A DNA stretch of 64,000 bases from Grammothele lineata (GCA_002150815.3 NDFF03000141.1:86991-150990), one strand, 5' to 3'; counted from the stretch's first letter, positions 1-12,635 are shown. A program made the numbers and translations. Notes: generated by a model not told the origin, from the letters alone.

Positions 1-515
1 GCGTCCCACGCCGGGGCGCGGAACTCCCAGGCGTGCCGGAGCCGCGCCTGGGACGGCGCAGACAAACGCGGCCCCCGAGAGGCCAGAGAACGCAGAGAAA
101 CGCAGAAGGCGGCCGGGGAGCCTGGCTTGGCGTCGCACGCGTGCGCCGGGGGCGAGGGTGAGGCTATATCGAGCTTCGAGGCTGGGGATCGCCGGGCGTG
201 CCACCGTATCAGAGAGGGAAAGAGAGTGTATATATACATATCGTACAACACCCGCTGGGGCTCGAGGCGGGGAGGGGCGAGAAAGAAGGAAGGAAGACAG
301 GGGGGAGCGCGGGGAGGGAGTACAAGTGACAACAGTGCGGTACGCTCCGCCCGCCCGGGTCGCGCGCGCCGGATGCGGGCGGGCTGGGGGAGGTCACGGA
401 CGCATACATAATACATACACATACAAAGACAGCGCGGGGACGGAGAGCGGGGCGAGAAGCGCGAGGGCAGACGTAGGGTGGTGTAGTGGTGGCCAACGGT
501 GCGGGAAGGGGGAGG
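1..515. other. 3' flank of the ERI1-like gene, no gene seen
   Basis: Purine-rich sequence downstream of the ERI1-like stop codon. It contains a short CA/TA-rich microsatellite-like patch around 398-426. The overlapping open frames on both strands have low-complexity composition (Arg/Gly/Pro rich) with no recognisable family, so I treat the stretch as untranslated or intergenic. Confidence 0.5.
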
Positions 516-2005
516 CTAGGAATAATATTCCTCGAGGACCTTGCCCCGCTTGCCCATCCACGGCCAGCGACGGTTGGGATTGATGGGGGTGTTGGGCTCG
601 AGCTTCCAGCCGCGGCGGGCAAGCTCCACGACGAGTCTGGCAATGTTGCGTGTGTCCTGGAGCCCATATTGGGCGGCGGAGCCGGCGGCACGGTTAAGTG
701 ACGGGTGCGAGGAGTGGCGGGAGCCGTTGGACAGAACTCACATCGATGCCACTATGCTGGCGGCCCTCAAACGGCTCCAGCCCCAGCGCATGCAGTTGGC
801 GCGGGATGGAAAGCGTAACCCTCCTCGGAAGCGGGAACAGGCCGCTCTGCGCCGCGGTGGCGAGGGACATCAGCACCAACCCTCTCCGCATCGTTCAAAA
901 ATACATGCTCAGCCGCGAAGACACCTACCGTTGGTGAAGAATCTGGAGAACCCGCGGTCATGAAGGCATGCCACTCGCCCACCACCCTCCGTACGTCCAT
1001 AACGTCCCAGGCGAGCCACATCGGCATCGGAATCTGCGGAGGCGAAGGTCAGTGCTCCGCGGGGCGGCCGTAGCGGACACCAGCTGACGGTCACTTGCCT
1101 TGGACATGAAGCACTGTTTGACGACAAAGTCGCGTATGTCGTACGGCCCATCGCTGCAGAAGCAGAACCGGGTCAGGCGCTGCCCGCTCCCGTCGATGAG
1201 CCGGTGCTTCTCGAGGAACTTGCGGAACTGTTGGAGGACGTCTGGGAACGTCGGCGCGTCGTCCACCTGGTCCTGGAGCGCATACGGCATTGGGGGTCAC
1301 ACGAATGCTCATATCGCGCGAGGGGGTGGGGGGTCGCGTGCGCGAGGAGACTAACCTGGGTGATGCCCGTTAGGGCGCGGCAGAAATCGGTGAGCTGGGG
1401 CCGCCATGTGGGCCTGACGAAGCTGCGAAACTCGTCGACGACCTCGAGGGTGCGGGCCTTGCCCTTGATGTTCTTGTCCTTCCAGCGGAGCAGACAGACG
1501 GGCCACTCCTATCATATCGCGGGCGTCGTGGGTAGGCGTCCGAGTCGTGTGCACACTCGCGATGAGCGGGGAGGGGGCGTCGCACGCGATAGAAGGGACT
1601 CACGATGATCTCGTTGGGGTAATCGAACCCTGCGCCCTCGACGCAGGTGGCCTCTACATCGAGGACGAGGAAGGCGTCGTAGGGCTGTTTCGCGCGCTTG
1701 GCGAGCTGAAAATCCATCCTCTTGGGCGACACTTTCTCGCCGCTCGGCTGCTGCTGCTGCGGGGGAGGGGGTGCGTCCTGGGCACGGGAAGGGGTGCTGG
1801 GAAGAGAGGGCCGTGCGGGGTGCCGGAGGCGGGGTGGGAGGCGTGCGGGAGTAGTGTGTTGTGCTTCGCACGGGGCGGGGGATCCGGGGAGGGACCAGGC
1901 GGTGAGCGCGATAAGGAGCGCGAAGAACGCGAACACGGCCGCGGGGAGCGCGAACGGGCGGGCGGCGGCGAGAGCGTGCGACAGAAGCGGGAGCGGGGGC
2001 GACAT
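516..2005 (-). CDS. ERI1-like 3'-5' exoribonuclease (DEDDh) with N-terminal hydrophobic segment
   Basis: Predicted 359-residue DEDDh exonuclease of the ERI1/3'hExo family, which trims 3' ends of small RNAs, histone mRNA and 5.8S rRNA. Six exons: 2005-1604, 1508-1356, 1272-1099, 1033-929, 846-742 and 656-516; every exon is a multiple of three and all introns are phase 0. Visible motifs are LDVEAT (first Asp and Glu), the SDGPYDIRDF block (middle Asp) and GRQHSGIDDTRNIA (catalytic His and last Asp). The intron from 1098 to 1034 uses a GC donor. The start at 2005 puts a hydrophobic stretch (about residues 17-40) before the catalytic core at about residue 95. An internal start at the MDFQLAK codon would remove it, so the anchor is uncertain. 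Exon 4 to 5 joining is the least certain splice. The family call is strong; the biological substrate is not visible from sequence. Confidence 0.88.
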
Positions 2006-2526
2006 CCAGGACGGGCAGCGCGGGCGACGCAGGCGAGCAGAAGCTCGTCTCCAGAGCCAGACAAGACCGTCCCCCTCACCCGCAATCGGTGCGCGGCGCG
2101 ACGCGGTTTTCGGGGTCCGGCCCTGCCCCGCCCCGCCCACCAACACGCGCGCGCGCGCGCGAGAGCAGGGCCAGCTCGTCTCGAACGCGTCCTCCGCGCC
2201 CCCTCGCGGGCTGGGGAGGCTGGAGAGTGGTTAACCGGGCGCAGTGGGCGCGAGAGGGCCGCTCTCTGCCGTTGCACATGGCCCGTTGCTCGAGCCCGTC
2301 GGGCCCATTAATACGCCACCGCCGCCATTGGCCCGGCACAGGCGGCCCGTACCCACGTGTCCCTCAGATTTGACTTCCTCCAAGCCGGCGCCTCAGCCCG
2401 CTGCTATTCCGGCTTCGGTCTCTGCGCGCACCTCAGTCCAAAGTCGTCCGACGCGGCTCTTTCTCCCCTTCCCTTCCTCCCCAAGCTCTCTCGCAGCTAG
2501 GCGTCTAGTGACCCCTTCTTGTCAAC
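2006..2526. promoter_or_regulatory. Divergent promoter region, ERI1-like / CMS1-like
   Basis: 521 bp between two head-to-head start codons. It contains an alternating CG run at about 2145-2161 and pyrimidine-rich sequence just upstream of the plus-strand ATG at 2527 (about 2455-2520), as is common before basidiomycete start codons. No TATA box was seen at a convincing distance. Confidence 0.5.
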
Positions 2527-3669
2527 ATGTCACGACATGGCGGCGGCGACGACCTCGAAGACGATTTTGTCCCTGATGATCTAGTGGCGCTCTCCGACGA
2601 GGACGACATCCCCGAGACGGATGACATTGGCGGGCTCTTGAGCGCAGATGAAGACGGTGCGGGGCCCTCTCAGGTCGGCCAGTCCAAGTCTGCCGCAGCT
2701 CTTGAGAAGAAACGCAAACGGAGGGCAAAGGAGAAGGAGCGGAAAGCAAAGGTGCGGCAGGCTTCTCGTCCTGTGCCTCGGCATCATATTCTCACACACA
2801 CACCCTTCCCGGCTGAGCAGAAGGCGAAACTCGCCGAGACGGTCGAAGCGGTGGAACCTCCTTCGGTGGTGGCGCAACCCCCCGTCATGCTCGCCGACTA
2901 CATTTCCTCGATGCAGGCGAAAACTTTCGCAAAAATGTCTGGGATCGAGCTCGCCGACATGCAGATTCCAGGTGACTACCGCACTCGCTCCCTCACCCGG
3001 TGCGTTCTGAGTGTTGACGCGTAGACAGAGACCTCCATTGCGGACACAACTCTCTGGACAGGGTCCAGGAACTTGGACCAGTTGGTGGACTTCATTACCA
3101 AGAGTACGCCGCTCTATTCCCTACCTTCTCTCCCATACTCATCCTCTGCCTCCCCTGCCCATCCCAGTGTTGCCCACCCTCCGCACCCGCCTGTCCCAGC
3201 GACCCAAGAACAATGGAGCACCGACCCTTCTTTTCGTGTCTGGAGCGGCCCTCCGAGTGGCGGATATTACCCGCATTCTCAAGGATAAGCGGCTCCGCGG
3301 AGAGAAGGGCGGCGATGTTGCTAAGTTGTTTGCGAAGCACTTCAAGCTCGAGGAGCATGTCGCATATTTGAAGAGGACGAAGATAGCAGCAGCGGTGGGC
3401 ACTCCGGGACGCTTAGGCAAGCTCCTATGCGACACTGGTATGTCTTGCATTCATATATGTGGAAATGCACTGCTCACCATGTTGCTCCAGATGCCCTTTC
3501 TACGACCGCCCTTACACACATTATTCTTGACGCATCATACCGGGACGTCAAGAAGCGTTCTCTTTTGGACATTCCGGAGACTCGGGACGAGGTTTTCAGG
3601 ACAGTGCTCGGTGCGCCGAAAGTCTTCAACGGCTTGAAGCAGGGGACCATCCAGTTAGTATTATTATAG
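2527..3669 (+). CDS. CMS1: CMS1-like 90S pre-ribosome protein
   Basis: Predicted 299 residues in five exons: 2527-2751, 2821-2971, 3029-3103, 3168-3437 and 3491-3669 (sum divisible by three). The protein starts with an acidic Asp/Glu-rich segment, then a Lys/Arg-rich helix (about residues 60-75), followed by the CMS1 core. That core has a helicase-like but degenerate fold: TLLFVSGAALRVADI, then VGTPGRLGKLL, then THIILDASYRDVKKRSLLDI. These resemble DEAD-box motifs without the ATPase residues, which is typical of the CMS1 family that associates with U3-containing small-subunit processome particles. The first intron (2752-2820) is 69 nt and in frame, so retention would add 23 residues. Head-to-head with the ERI1-like gene. 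Confidence 0.85.
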
Positions 3670-3840
3670 AGCAGACGGTACCCACACATTCCCCATACGT
3701 CCCCACACCGCAGCGCGGAGGTCTGCAACAGGCTTCCATAATAGACGGATGTACGATACAGCATATTATTGCTAATAGTATTAGAAGCCTTGAGGGTTTG
3801 TCCTCAAGGTCAGCTGCACTTTGCGTCAGATGCGAAACAT

Positions 3841-4259
3841 TTAGCGGAGAGCATTGCGACGCACTCTAGTCCACTTTGGAACCTTGTGGATGCCCTTGCG
3901 GTACCCCTTTGCGTGTCGCGAGAATACGGTGTACTTGTCGCGTGGGTGCATCTCGTGCTCCTTCGGCAACTCCAGTGCCTTGGTCTTCCACCCAGAGCCA
4001 TGTTAGATACGAGAAAATCAGAAGGAGCGGAGTACGCACAAGAGCCGCGCACTCTACTCCGCTTGACCGAACTGCCTCAATGACCGAGTCCACCTGCTTG
4101 AGGCGAGAACGAACATTCGCCTTGCGCGTACGTGACAACTTCCATGGGGTCTTCCTATGATACGGGGGACAATAAGCGCAGGAAAAAGCAGGGAGATGGA
4201 AGCACGTACCAGAGGAGACCGACGAGGCTGGGCTGTGTTGGTCTGAATGCCCCGAACAT
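3841..4259 (-). CDS. MRPL31: Mitochondrial large-subunit ribosomal protein mL60 (MRPL31)
   Basis: Predicted 102 residues in three exons: 4259-4210, 4154-4040 and 3984-3841. The start [18 protein letters not shown], the basic [17 protein letters not shown] block and the C-terminal [24 protein letters not shown] stretch are the signature of fungal mL60/Mrpl31, a component of the mitoribosome large subunit. The length matches the family. A start further upstream is not needed because fungal members begin with the MFGAF-type motif. Head-to-head with SF3A1, start codons 213 bp apart. Confidence 0.9.
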
Positions 4260-4472
4260 GTTCTCCGCACCGTCGACGGTGGAGGTCGCTGGCCACAAGG
4301 GACCGCTCGATCGCGAAAGGAAAGTATATGCTGACTAAGCTATGGGCGCTTCTTGTCAGGACGCCTGGCAGACGACTCGGAGCTCGCTGAGTCCTGCCTT
4401 GCCACAAGCCCCTGCGGTCTACTCCGCCCACTATTTCCTCTCCTTCATTTTCGTAACGAGAACGATCATAAA

Positions 4473-7212
4473 ATGAGCGTGGCTACGCAGGCGATGCCGC
4501 CACCTCCGGCATTAAATGGTGGGGAGAACGGGGTGGTAGGTAAAGGCATGGACGGGGCAAACGGCGCGCATAAGGAGCCCAAGTTCGCCAGCGGCCTCAT
4601 CCTCCCTCCGCCTGAGATCAAATGTGAGAAAACTCCTCTTCATTTTGTTGTTATTAGTATTAAATGTGTTTTGCAGCCGTCATCGACCGCACCGCGACCT
4701 TTGTCGCGCGGTCGGCGAACCCGCCGCAGTTCGAGGAGAAGATCCGCGAGAACCAGCGTCAGGACCCCAAGTTTGCGTTCCTCAACGCCGCCGACCCTTA
4801 CCATGCTTACTATAGGCACCGCATGGACAAGGTGCAGCGCGGCGAGCTCGACGACGAGGTTGCACCGGCGAAGGAGGGCTCGGTTGAGAAGGCGGAGGAG
4901 GCACCCGTTGAGGCTCCGGTAGATATGGGCGAGGAACCCCCTGCCCCGGACTTCATTTTGAGCATACCGAACGTCACGGCCATTGACTTGTACGCCCCCT
5001 TTCTACGCTCATTCTTTGCATGTAACGCTCATGCCGAGTCGTGTCTCGCAGGGACATCATCAAGCTCACAGCGCTCTTCACCGCGCGCCGAGGTCGCCCG
5101 TTCCTCGCCGCGCTCTCTGCACGTGAGGGACGTAACTACCAATTCGACTTCCTCCGCCCGACGCACTCGCTGTTCGGGTACTTCAACAGGCTCGTGGACC
5201 AGTATTCGAAGGTGCTTCTACCCAGCAAGGAGACGCTCGCGCAGCTCAAGGAGCGGACGCGGGATGGTGCGCGTTGGAAGGATCTCGAGGTCGCGAGGAA
5301 GCGGGCGCGCTGGGAACATGTGAAGAGGGAGCAAGACAAGAAACGGGAGGACGACAAAGAGGCGGAGCGAGGTAAGTGTTCACTGGTATGCTATTCAGAA
5401 CTTGCGTTGGCTGAAGAACATTTGCTCGGTAGTTGCGTTCGCGGAGATTGATTGGCACGACTACGCCATCGTGCAGACGATTGAGTTCACGGCCGCAGAC
5501 GCCACCTCGGAGCTGCCCCCGCCGATGAGCGTGCAGGAGGTCGAGAGCATGACGCTCGCCCAGAAGAGGATGGCGGCGATGATCATGGAGACGACCGCCG
5601 AGGACGTCGAGGCTCACCGCGCGCGCCAGGCTGCTGCCGACGCCGAAGCAGCTGCAGCTGCAGCTGCGGCTGGCGGTGATCCGGAAGACACGGTCATGAT
5701 GGAAGAGAGCGACGACGAGGACGACGAGGCGAAGGAGAGGAGGCGGCGCGACGAGGAGGAGCGGCAAAAGGAGATCGAGCGGGCGAGGGCTATCCAGGCA
5801 AGCTCTCTGGACGTTGGCGGCCCAATGAAGATCAGGACGGACTACGTGCCTAAACGTGAGTACCCAGGTGCAGTTGTCTGTGATGGTCCCATTCTGATAC
5901 CACGACTTCCACAGTATCGAAGAAGAATGTGGAGAAGCTCACGACATGTACCATTTGTGGCCAGCAAATACCCGTCGACGAGCTGCAGGAGCACATGCGT
6001 ATCGAGCTGCTCGATCCTAAGTGGAAGTCGCAGCGCGACGCGCTCGAGGCACGCAAAGCGCAGGCCTCCGAGCTCCAACGCGGTGCCAATGTCGTGTCCT
6101 CGCTCAAGAATCTCGCACGAACACGTGTCGACATTTTCGGTGCCGAGGCGGACGAAGAGAAGCGGAAGAAGGAGGAAGAGGAAGAGCGGCTGCGCAGGAG
6201 GGAGCGCGAGAAGGTCGTCTGGGATGGTCACACCGCGTCCAAGGCGAACACCCTCGACAAGTTCTCAATGAACTCCAACATCGACGAGCAGATCGCCGCT
6301 ATCCACCGTGCCAAGGGTCTTGGGCCGTGCGTATCTCTCACACTCTGTATGATGTCCTATTGACCTTACTCTTCTCTCCACTAGGCAAGAAGCGAATGCC
6401 ATTGGCCCTGGCATCGGTCCGGCCTCCATCCCCGCCCCTCTCAGCTCCCTCCCGCCCGCCCCCGCATCCCTCCCTGCCCCGCCCACAGGTGCCGGTGCGC
6501 CAAACCCCGCCTACACCGCCGCGACGGTCTCCTCCGGCCCGCAGCCCGCGTCGCTCTTCCCGCCGCAGCCCGCCCCGGTCATGCTACCCCCTCTGCACTA
6601 CCAAGGTCTCGACGCCGCGCAGCCGTTCGGGTACCAGCCACCACCGCCTGGCGCCCCTATGATGCACCCTGCGCGCGCCGCGGCGATGGCGGCCCCGCCT
6701 GCGGGTACGCCGCCACCTGCACAGGCAGGCGTCGTGCGCAGCGCGGACGAGATGGAGGATGGTGCCGACGACGGCGTACCCCCCGCGAAGCGCCAGCGCG
6801 TACAGAAGTTGCCTGGGGGCGGGTTGTACCCCGAGCAGGATTGGCTCAACATGCACCCGGTGAGTTCTCTCTGCATTGCCGTTTCATTTGATTCCTGTAC
6901 GAACGCTGACCGCCCACCGCTCCTACGCAGCACCCGATCTCGCTACGCGTACAGTTGCCGAACGAGTCGGCGCGGCCAGAGTGGAAGTTCGACGGGACGG
7001 TGGTGACGATCCCGGAGCTGCCACTGAACCTGCTTGTGTCGACGCTCCGAGATCGTCTTATCCAGCACACGGGGAGCACGATCGGCGCGTCGAAGATCAG
7101 GTTCTCGTACGCAGGGAAGATGCTCACCAACACGCACACGATCGCGACGCACAACCTCGAAGACGAGGATATGGTCGTCGCGACGGTCCGCGACGAGAAG
7201 AAAAAGAAGTAG
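4473..7212 (+). CDS. SF3A1: Splicing factor 3A subunit 1 (SF3a120/Prp21)
   Basis: Predicted 791 residues in seven exons: 4473-4623, 4677-4989, 5052-5371, 5433-5855, 5915-6326, 6385-6859 and 6931-7212. Two SURP modules are visible, one around AVGARSANPPQFEEKI-like sequence in exon 2 and one around DIIKLTALFTARRGRPFLAAL in exon 3, followed by the PRP21 charged central domain with a poly-Ala run near 5643-5670. Then come a Cys-containing TTCTICGQQIP segment, a Pro-rich linker, and a C-terminal ubiquitin-like domain (exon 7) ending in a Lys-rich tail. The protein is a U2 snRNP SF3a component that contacts SF1 and SF3a3 during prespliceosome assembly. Order and length match the family. Confidence 0.95.
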
Positions 7213-7611
7213 TTGCTGGTCGTCGGTCGTCGTGCGCGAGGCCGGTGTGCTTCGCTAACGCCCTTTACTGTTGTCTTCGCGTCCTTTGTTCTTCTGACAC
7301 GCTCCGTTTGAGGATGTCATGTTGTACTGTCATATATTACCTATGCTAATGCGTAACCGACAAACGAGAAAACAAGTCCGATTAGAGATAGTGGATGGGA
7401 TGGGTGCCGAAGCCAAAACGAGACATGCAGATGCGAGGGTGAACAAAGAGACCGTGAGGGCAAGAGGCGAGGGCGGAACCAAAGCCAAGGCCAGAGCTAA
7501 TCTACACTGATGTACAATCCAAAAACGTCTCGGGGCTGCCCGACGACATAAAAACATACGTAGGAGGAGCCTGGAGAAAATGTAGGCATATTGCACGCCG
7601 AGCGCTCAGAT
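7213..7611. other. Convergent 3' region of SF3A1 and the UBE2J gene
   Basis: About 400 bp between two convergent stop codons. No additional gene seen; presumably both 3' untranslated regions. Confidence 0.6.
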
Positions 7612-8957
7612 TCACAAGAACCTCCGGGCAATGAGAGCGAACATGAGAACGAGCAGGACGCAGATAGCCGTGTCGAGCAGGATTGGAGGGCGCTTCGGCG
7701 ACTGACGCACCGCATCGACGAGCGCGGGCTGGGGCGTGGCGTCTCGTGTGGCAGGCTGTGTCTGCGGCTGGGGTTCGGGCGTCCGCGGGGGTGTAAACGA
7801 CTGGGAGACAATGGACGGCTGCGACATCGGACGCTGGGGCTTCGGCGCGATGAGCGGGACGGGGCGATGGACGACGAGCGTTTCCGGTGTGGGAGCTTCA
7901 GGCTGTGGTGTGCGTTCCTCGGGTTGTTCGAGAGAGACGGAGGGTGCGTCTACAACTGAGACGGGCACAGGCGTAGGAGCAGACACGGAAGAGTCGGCCG
8001 AGGTGGGCTCGCTCGAGCCGGACGAGTCGCTGCCCTCCACCGCAGCGGGCGGGTCGGGGAGGTGCTCCGAATTGCGCATGTTGCACCGGGGGCACACCCA
8101 ATCGCGGGACCTACGAGGACAGGGTCAAATCGGGGAAGGGAGGAACAACGTGCAACGGGTGCGGGAGACGTGACGTACAGCCCGGCGAGCCGCTTGCGTT
8201 CCGCGGTGGGGTACTCAATGGCGCCTACACCGACAGCCGCGGTGCCCTTGAGCGGGAAGAATCCTTGCAGACCGATGATAGCTAGGGGAAATATACGGAT
8301 GAGGAGATAGCCCGGGGAATGTCCGTCGCCATTACTTACCAGTGCGCACACCCCAAGCTGGTTGCCAGAGCTCTTCATGATCTGGAGAGATGAGTCGGTA
8401 AGATGCAGACATGTTGCATGTACATGCTTTACGTACAGTTGGTGAAGCTGATGCAAATCTATACTGATGGTTAACAAGAAGTAGCTACGGTGGCCTTGCT
8501 TCTTGTGCGCACCTTTGTGTTGAGCTCAAACCGCCCGTTCGGAGTGAGCATCATTATAGCTGGGGGTCGGAATGGGTATTCAGAGGGAAGGAGGATGCGG
8601 AAGTGGTAAAGCCCGCCCTCGAATTCCGTGCCAGGGGTGCCGCGGATGGTACAGTGCCATTCCTACAGCATGTTAGACGGTAGCGACGCCCGCAGCGCCT
8701 TTGTACTCACAAAGATGTCGTCCTAGCCGCCGCGACATTGTATTAACGTCAGAGGGTAAACTTGGGAGAGTGATATAACGACTCACTTCAAGAGGTGCAG
8801 CAGAGTAATCCGTGCATGGGTCGTTGGCAAGCTCCCTAGCCTCCTGCATAATCCGCTTGACAGCTACGCCGGGGTCAATCGGACCGTGCTCAAGTTCTAC
8901 AGACGGACAGGCAAACATACCGGAGTTGTTCTTGTTTAGTCCCGCACGCGCAGCCAT
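7612..8957 (-). CDS. ER tail-anchored ubiquitin-conjugating enzyme E2 J type (Ubc6-like)
   Basis: Predicted 313 residues in eight exons: 8957-8921, 8863-8787, 8722-8711, 8662-8513, 8458-8437, 8381-8340, 8281-8179 and 8110-7612 (sum divisible by three). The UBC fold begins at AVKRIMQEARELAND and runs through EWHCTIRGTPG, YHFRILLPSEYPFRPPA and LTPNGRFELNTK. The catalytic Cys lies in ICISFTN just before YHEELWQPAWGVRT, the UBE2J arrangement. A Pro/Ser-rich linker leads to a C-terminal hydrophobic tail anchor (about residues 292-309) followed by ARRFL, consistent with an ERAD E2 on the cytosolic face of the ER. Two exons are only 12 and 22 nt. Head-to-head with MRP10. Confidence 0.92.
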
Positions 8958-9345
8958 TTGGAGGGCAGAGAAGGCGGAAATGGGTCGTGTGCGTCCGACA
9001 AGGGGGAAGAGGAGGATGTGAGCCTGGCCGCGCCGGATTCGCTCCTGATTTCCTCTCCGCACAGTAAGCGTCTATCACTCACTCGCGCTACGTGGACACA
9101 CGTGACCGCACCGTCGGGCCGCGGTCTGCCAATGGCTTTTCGCCTCTGACACCGACAGCTCCCTCATCGTCCCCGGCGGCCAGCTCAGGCGACCGTCCCT
9201 CCCAGACGCAACCCAAAACGCAATTGTCTCGGCCTGAAGACCGTTCGCACTTTGCTTCATCTGGACATATCATTTTCTTCTCCCGTCGACGTCCGTTATC
9301 ATTCGCGGCCGGGTCAGCAACCAGGTTTCTTGCTGAGGAGTTGCA
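8958..9345. promoter_or_regulatory. Divergent promoter region, UBE2J / MRP10
   Basis: 388 bp between the two start codons. No coding exon fits. The only notable feature is generally balanced composition; no strong TATA element was found. Confidence 0.45.
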
Positions 9346-9705
9346 ATGCATATCGAGAAGTTGAAGGTTAGGCCGCGTCAGAGTGCGTATGAATCTTCAT
9401 TCTGCGGAATACTTCATTTCATACGTTCTGTGCGTTCGCGTAGTGCAACCCATCAGGCCGTGCACCAAGCAGTTCGCTGCCATGCTGGCGTGCTGGTCCG
9501 CCTCGGGAGACGTCATGTCTACGGGTGTCTGCGCGGACGCAGCAAACACTCTTATCACCTGCATGCGTACTGCTGTGAGTCGTCGCCGCTGTTGCAAAGT
9601 CAGTGATGTTGTAATGACCGATGGAATGTTTAGCCTGCGCCCTACAAACGGCACAAGCCAACAATCAATTACCACTTGTCCCGACTGGGAAAGTCCCTCA
9701 ACTAG
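9346..9705 (+). CDS. MRP10: Mitochondrial small-subunit ribosomal protein mS37 (MRP10), twin CX9C
   Basis: Predicted 79 residues in three exons: 9346-9382, 9444-9574 and 9634-9705. It starts MHIEKLKVRP as in fungal Mrp10. The CHCH domain has two CX9C motifs, one in PCTKQFAAMLACW and one in VCADAANTLITC, which form the disulfide-bonded helical hairpin imported by Mia40. The C-terminus YKRHKPTINYHLSRLGKSLN is the conserved tail that binds the mitoribosome small subunit. Exon 1 could also end at 9376 with a weaker donor; I prefer the A/GTGCGT site at 9382/9383 because phase and splice consensus both fit. Confidence 0.88.
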
Positions 9706-10385
9706 ATTCGAGAGACTTTGACCTGGTGGATACGGTTACGAGCTCTTATTTGAGAGTATGCTTACTTTACCGCAGACACATCCGTCGTTTGTATACTATC
9801 ACGCATAATTCCATGCATTCCCCCTTGGACGACCCACTTGGTGATGCTCGAAGCGGCCTAGGTTTATATACCTATCATGAAACTTGTCGACAGTGTATCC
9901 CTGAGATCTACCGCATTCAGCCTTCGGTGACGAGGTGACGAAGCGGGCTCCAGCTGTGAGAAGGACTTCAACCATGTACGTCCGCCGACAAATGCTGTTA
10001 TAGGCACGTCATTTCCGTGCGTGCAGCCTTCTGTATTTGTAAGGGCGCGGAACGCGTGTACGCCGCACAACGCGTAGGCTGGTTGGCAGATGTGGCCGAA
10101 AGGATGTAGCCACGGCTGTGCGTACTGCGCATAGGACGAGCCCCGGGCCCGAGCACATCGACCGAGTTCCGACATGCAGAGACCTCCAAATCGGGCGGGC
10201 TTGCGCGTTGTTGTCGCGTGTTTGTCGAGTCACGCGTCGAGCGCGCCCCGACTTGAGTGTGCCGCATCGTCCTGGCTACTTCACCTCCTCCGCCGCCATC
10301 GTCCTTCCTTGTTCCTCTTTCCCCTCCACCGTCAGCTCCTCCAACTCCCAACCACACCCTCGCTCCCCCCACCTCTTACGACAGT
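9706..10385. other. Intergenic, MRP10 3' flank and ATG8 promoter
   Basis: 680 bp with no supportable exon on either strand. A CT-rich stretch at about 10270-10380 directly precedes the ATG8 start codon, typical of fungal promoters. Confidence 0.5.
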
Positions 10386-11003
<618 letters not shown>

Positions 11004-12635
11004 ATGCACCGTGCATACCGTCTCCTTGTGTCTCGTTGATGGCGTACTCGGATGGCGTACCTGGTCTTCTATGCGTTTCCCTGGGCGGACGTGGACTTCA
11101 GTCAGCAGGATAGATACCGGCGACACATGCATCCAGGATATCCCCCTTCATCTTCCTATCTTATGTCCTGCACACGCATTTCGTGTCGCCACCGTCCGCC
11201 TCGATCCTCGGTTTTCCCTCATTTCAGCCTTGTATCCGAGATAAGCATACACCAGCATCGATCTCGCCATCCCACCTGCTTCTTGGGGTTCGGCGTATTG
11301 TATTCTACTTGAAGCTTGTATCTGTTGCACATGATCATTGAATGGAATAATGACGTGGATATACGAGTTACCATCTGAAGCCAACCGGACGTCACGGTAA
11401 TTATCGAAATGGGTGCAATTGAAGTCAATTATCGATGCTTGGTCGATCCATCATGCCTCCGCGCGCCGGGCCGTCCTCAGGCACGCCGGCCCCTAACAAC
11501 CCAGCCGTCTTCACTCTCTTTCCGGGCCCGACACATTTCCAGCCACTACTAGTCATCCTCGGTCACCCCCTCGCAGCCCACACGAATGTCTAAGCGCTTC
11601 CACGCTTCCGCTTCCTGACGGGAATGCAGCGACAACATGAGCCTGCGTCTGTCTCAACTCAAACGATACTCATCGCCGCCGGTCGGATGACCGATTCTCT
11701 CGTCCACGCCCCCTCACTTCCGCTGCGCCATACCCACGCGGCGGAACTCGGACGTAGGGAGTATGTGTATATATGTAGCCGGTATAGCAGCTCGCAGCAC
11801 ATACTTGTCCAACTCCGGGATCGGAGCCGCAACTTCGCAGGTCATTCGTCCGCGTCACTTCTCATCCCCGTTTGCGTCATCACTTACGTTCAAATAGATA
11901 TTCGAACTATAGCTTATGAAAGGCTGTATGCATCAGCTGCTGGGATAAGGCGGTTTGGATGCCCAGACAAAGGCTATGCTTTGGCCCGGACGAACCAACG
12001 GATTCTTCGCCCGGCAAGCTCTGAGCTACATCTTCTTCCAGTGCGGCCAGCATACGGAACCCCAAATCCCGAATGGTACATGCTGTTATGGTTCGCCGTG
12101 TACAGGCCCAACAGCAAGCCGTCGGAAAGGGGTTAGCCACTGCGCTTTACCCATCATCTGCCACAGTGGCTCAAGCTCAGGTCTCGAGACGGCCACTACA
12201 TGAGTGGCCGTGCGTGGGGGAGGCCACGGACCACGGCGCTGTCAGTGGCGCACGGCGTTCTAACGGGCTTTCGCAAGGGAACGTCGGCCACCATGTAGGC
12301 GGCCGCTTATTAGGGTGCTCAAGCCCGCTTTCGACGACATCATGCAAAGCAAGTACTATTATATCGCGACGGGTGGTTGCTTTGTCTCGCGAACGCTTTG
12401 ACAGTGGCTCACGGAACATGCACTATGTCTATATAGCCAACAAGTGGCATGCTGTTGTTTTCCCCTTCCAACATCGTCCCCTCTCTGCCGTACTGTCTCT
12501 CCTCTCCTCACGCTGCTCCTGCGTGCTCAGTCTGAGACAAGGCGTGGAACGCCAACTCGACACGAAGTCGTCAGCGTGCGGCCTTCTGATCACGCACCTC
12601 AGCTCTATTCGCCCTCTGCTCAGACCGACTCCAGG
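11004..12635. other. 1.6 kb without a supportable gene
   Basis: 3' flank of ATG8 followed by sequence in which frames are repeatedly interrupted on both strands. A 170-codon plus-strand open frame at 11624-12136 has no family resemblance and no convincing splice partners. A transcribed untranslated region or decayed sequence is possible. Confidence 0.4.

Noticed and set aside
11624..12136. 170-codon plus-strand open frame downstream of ATG8
   Set aside because: No family resemblance, no initiation context, and no splice partners; likely chance.
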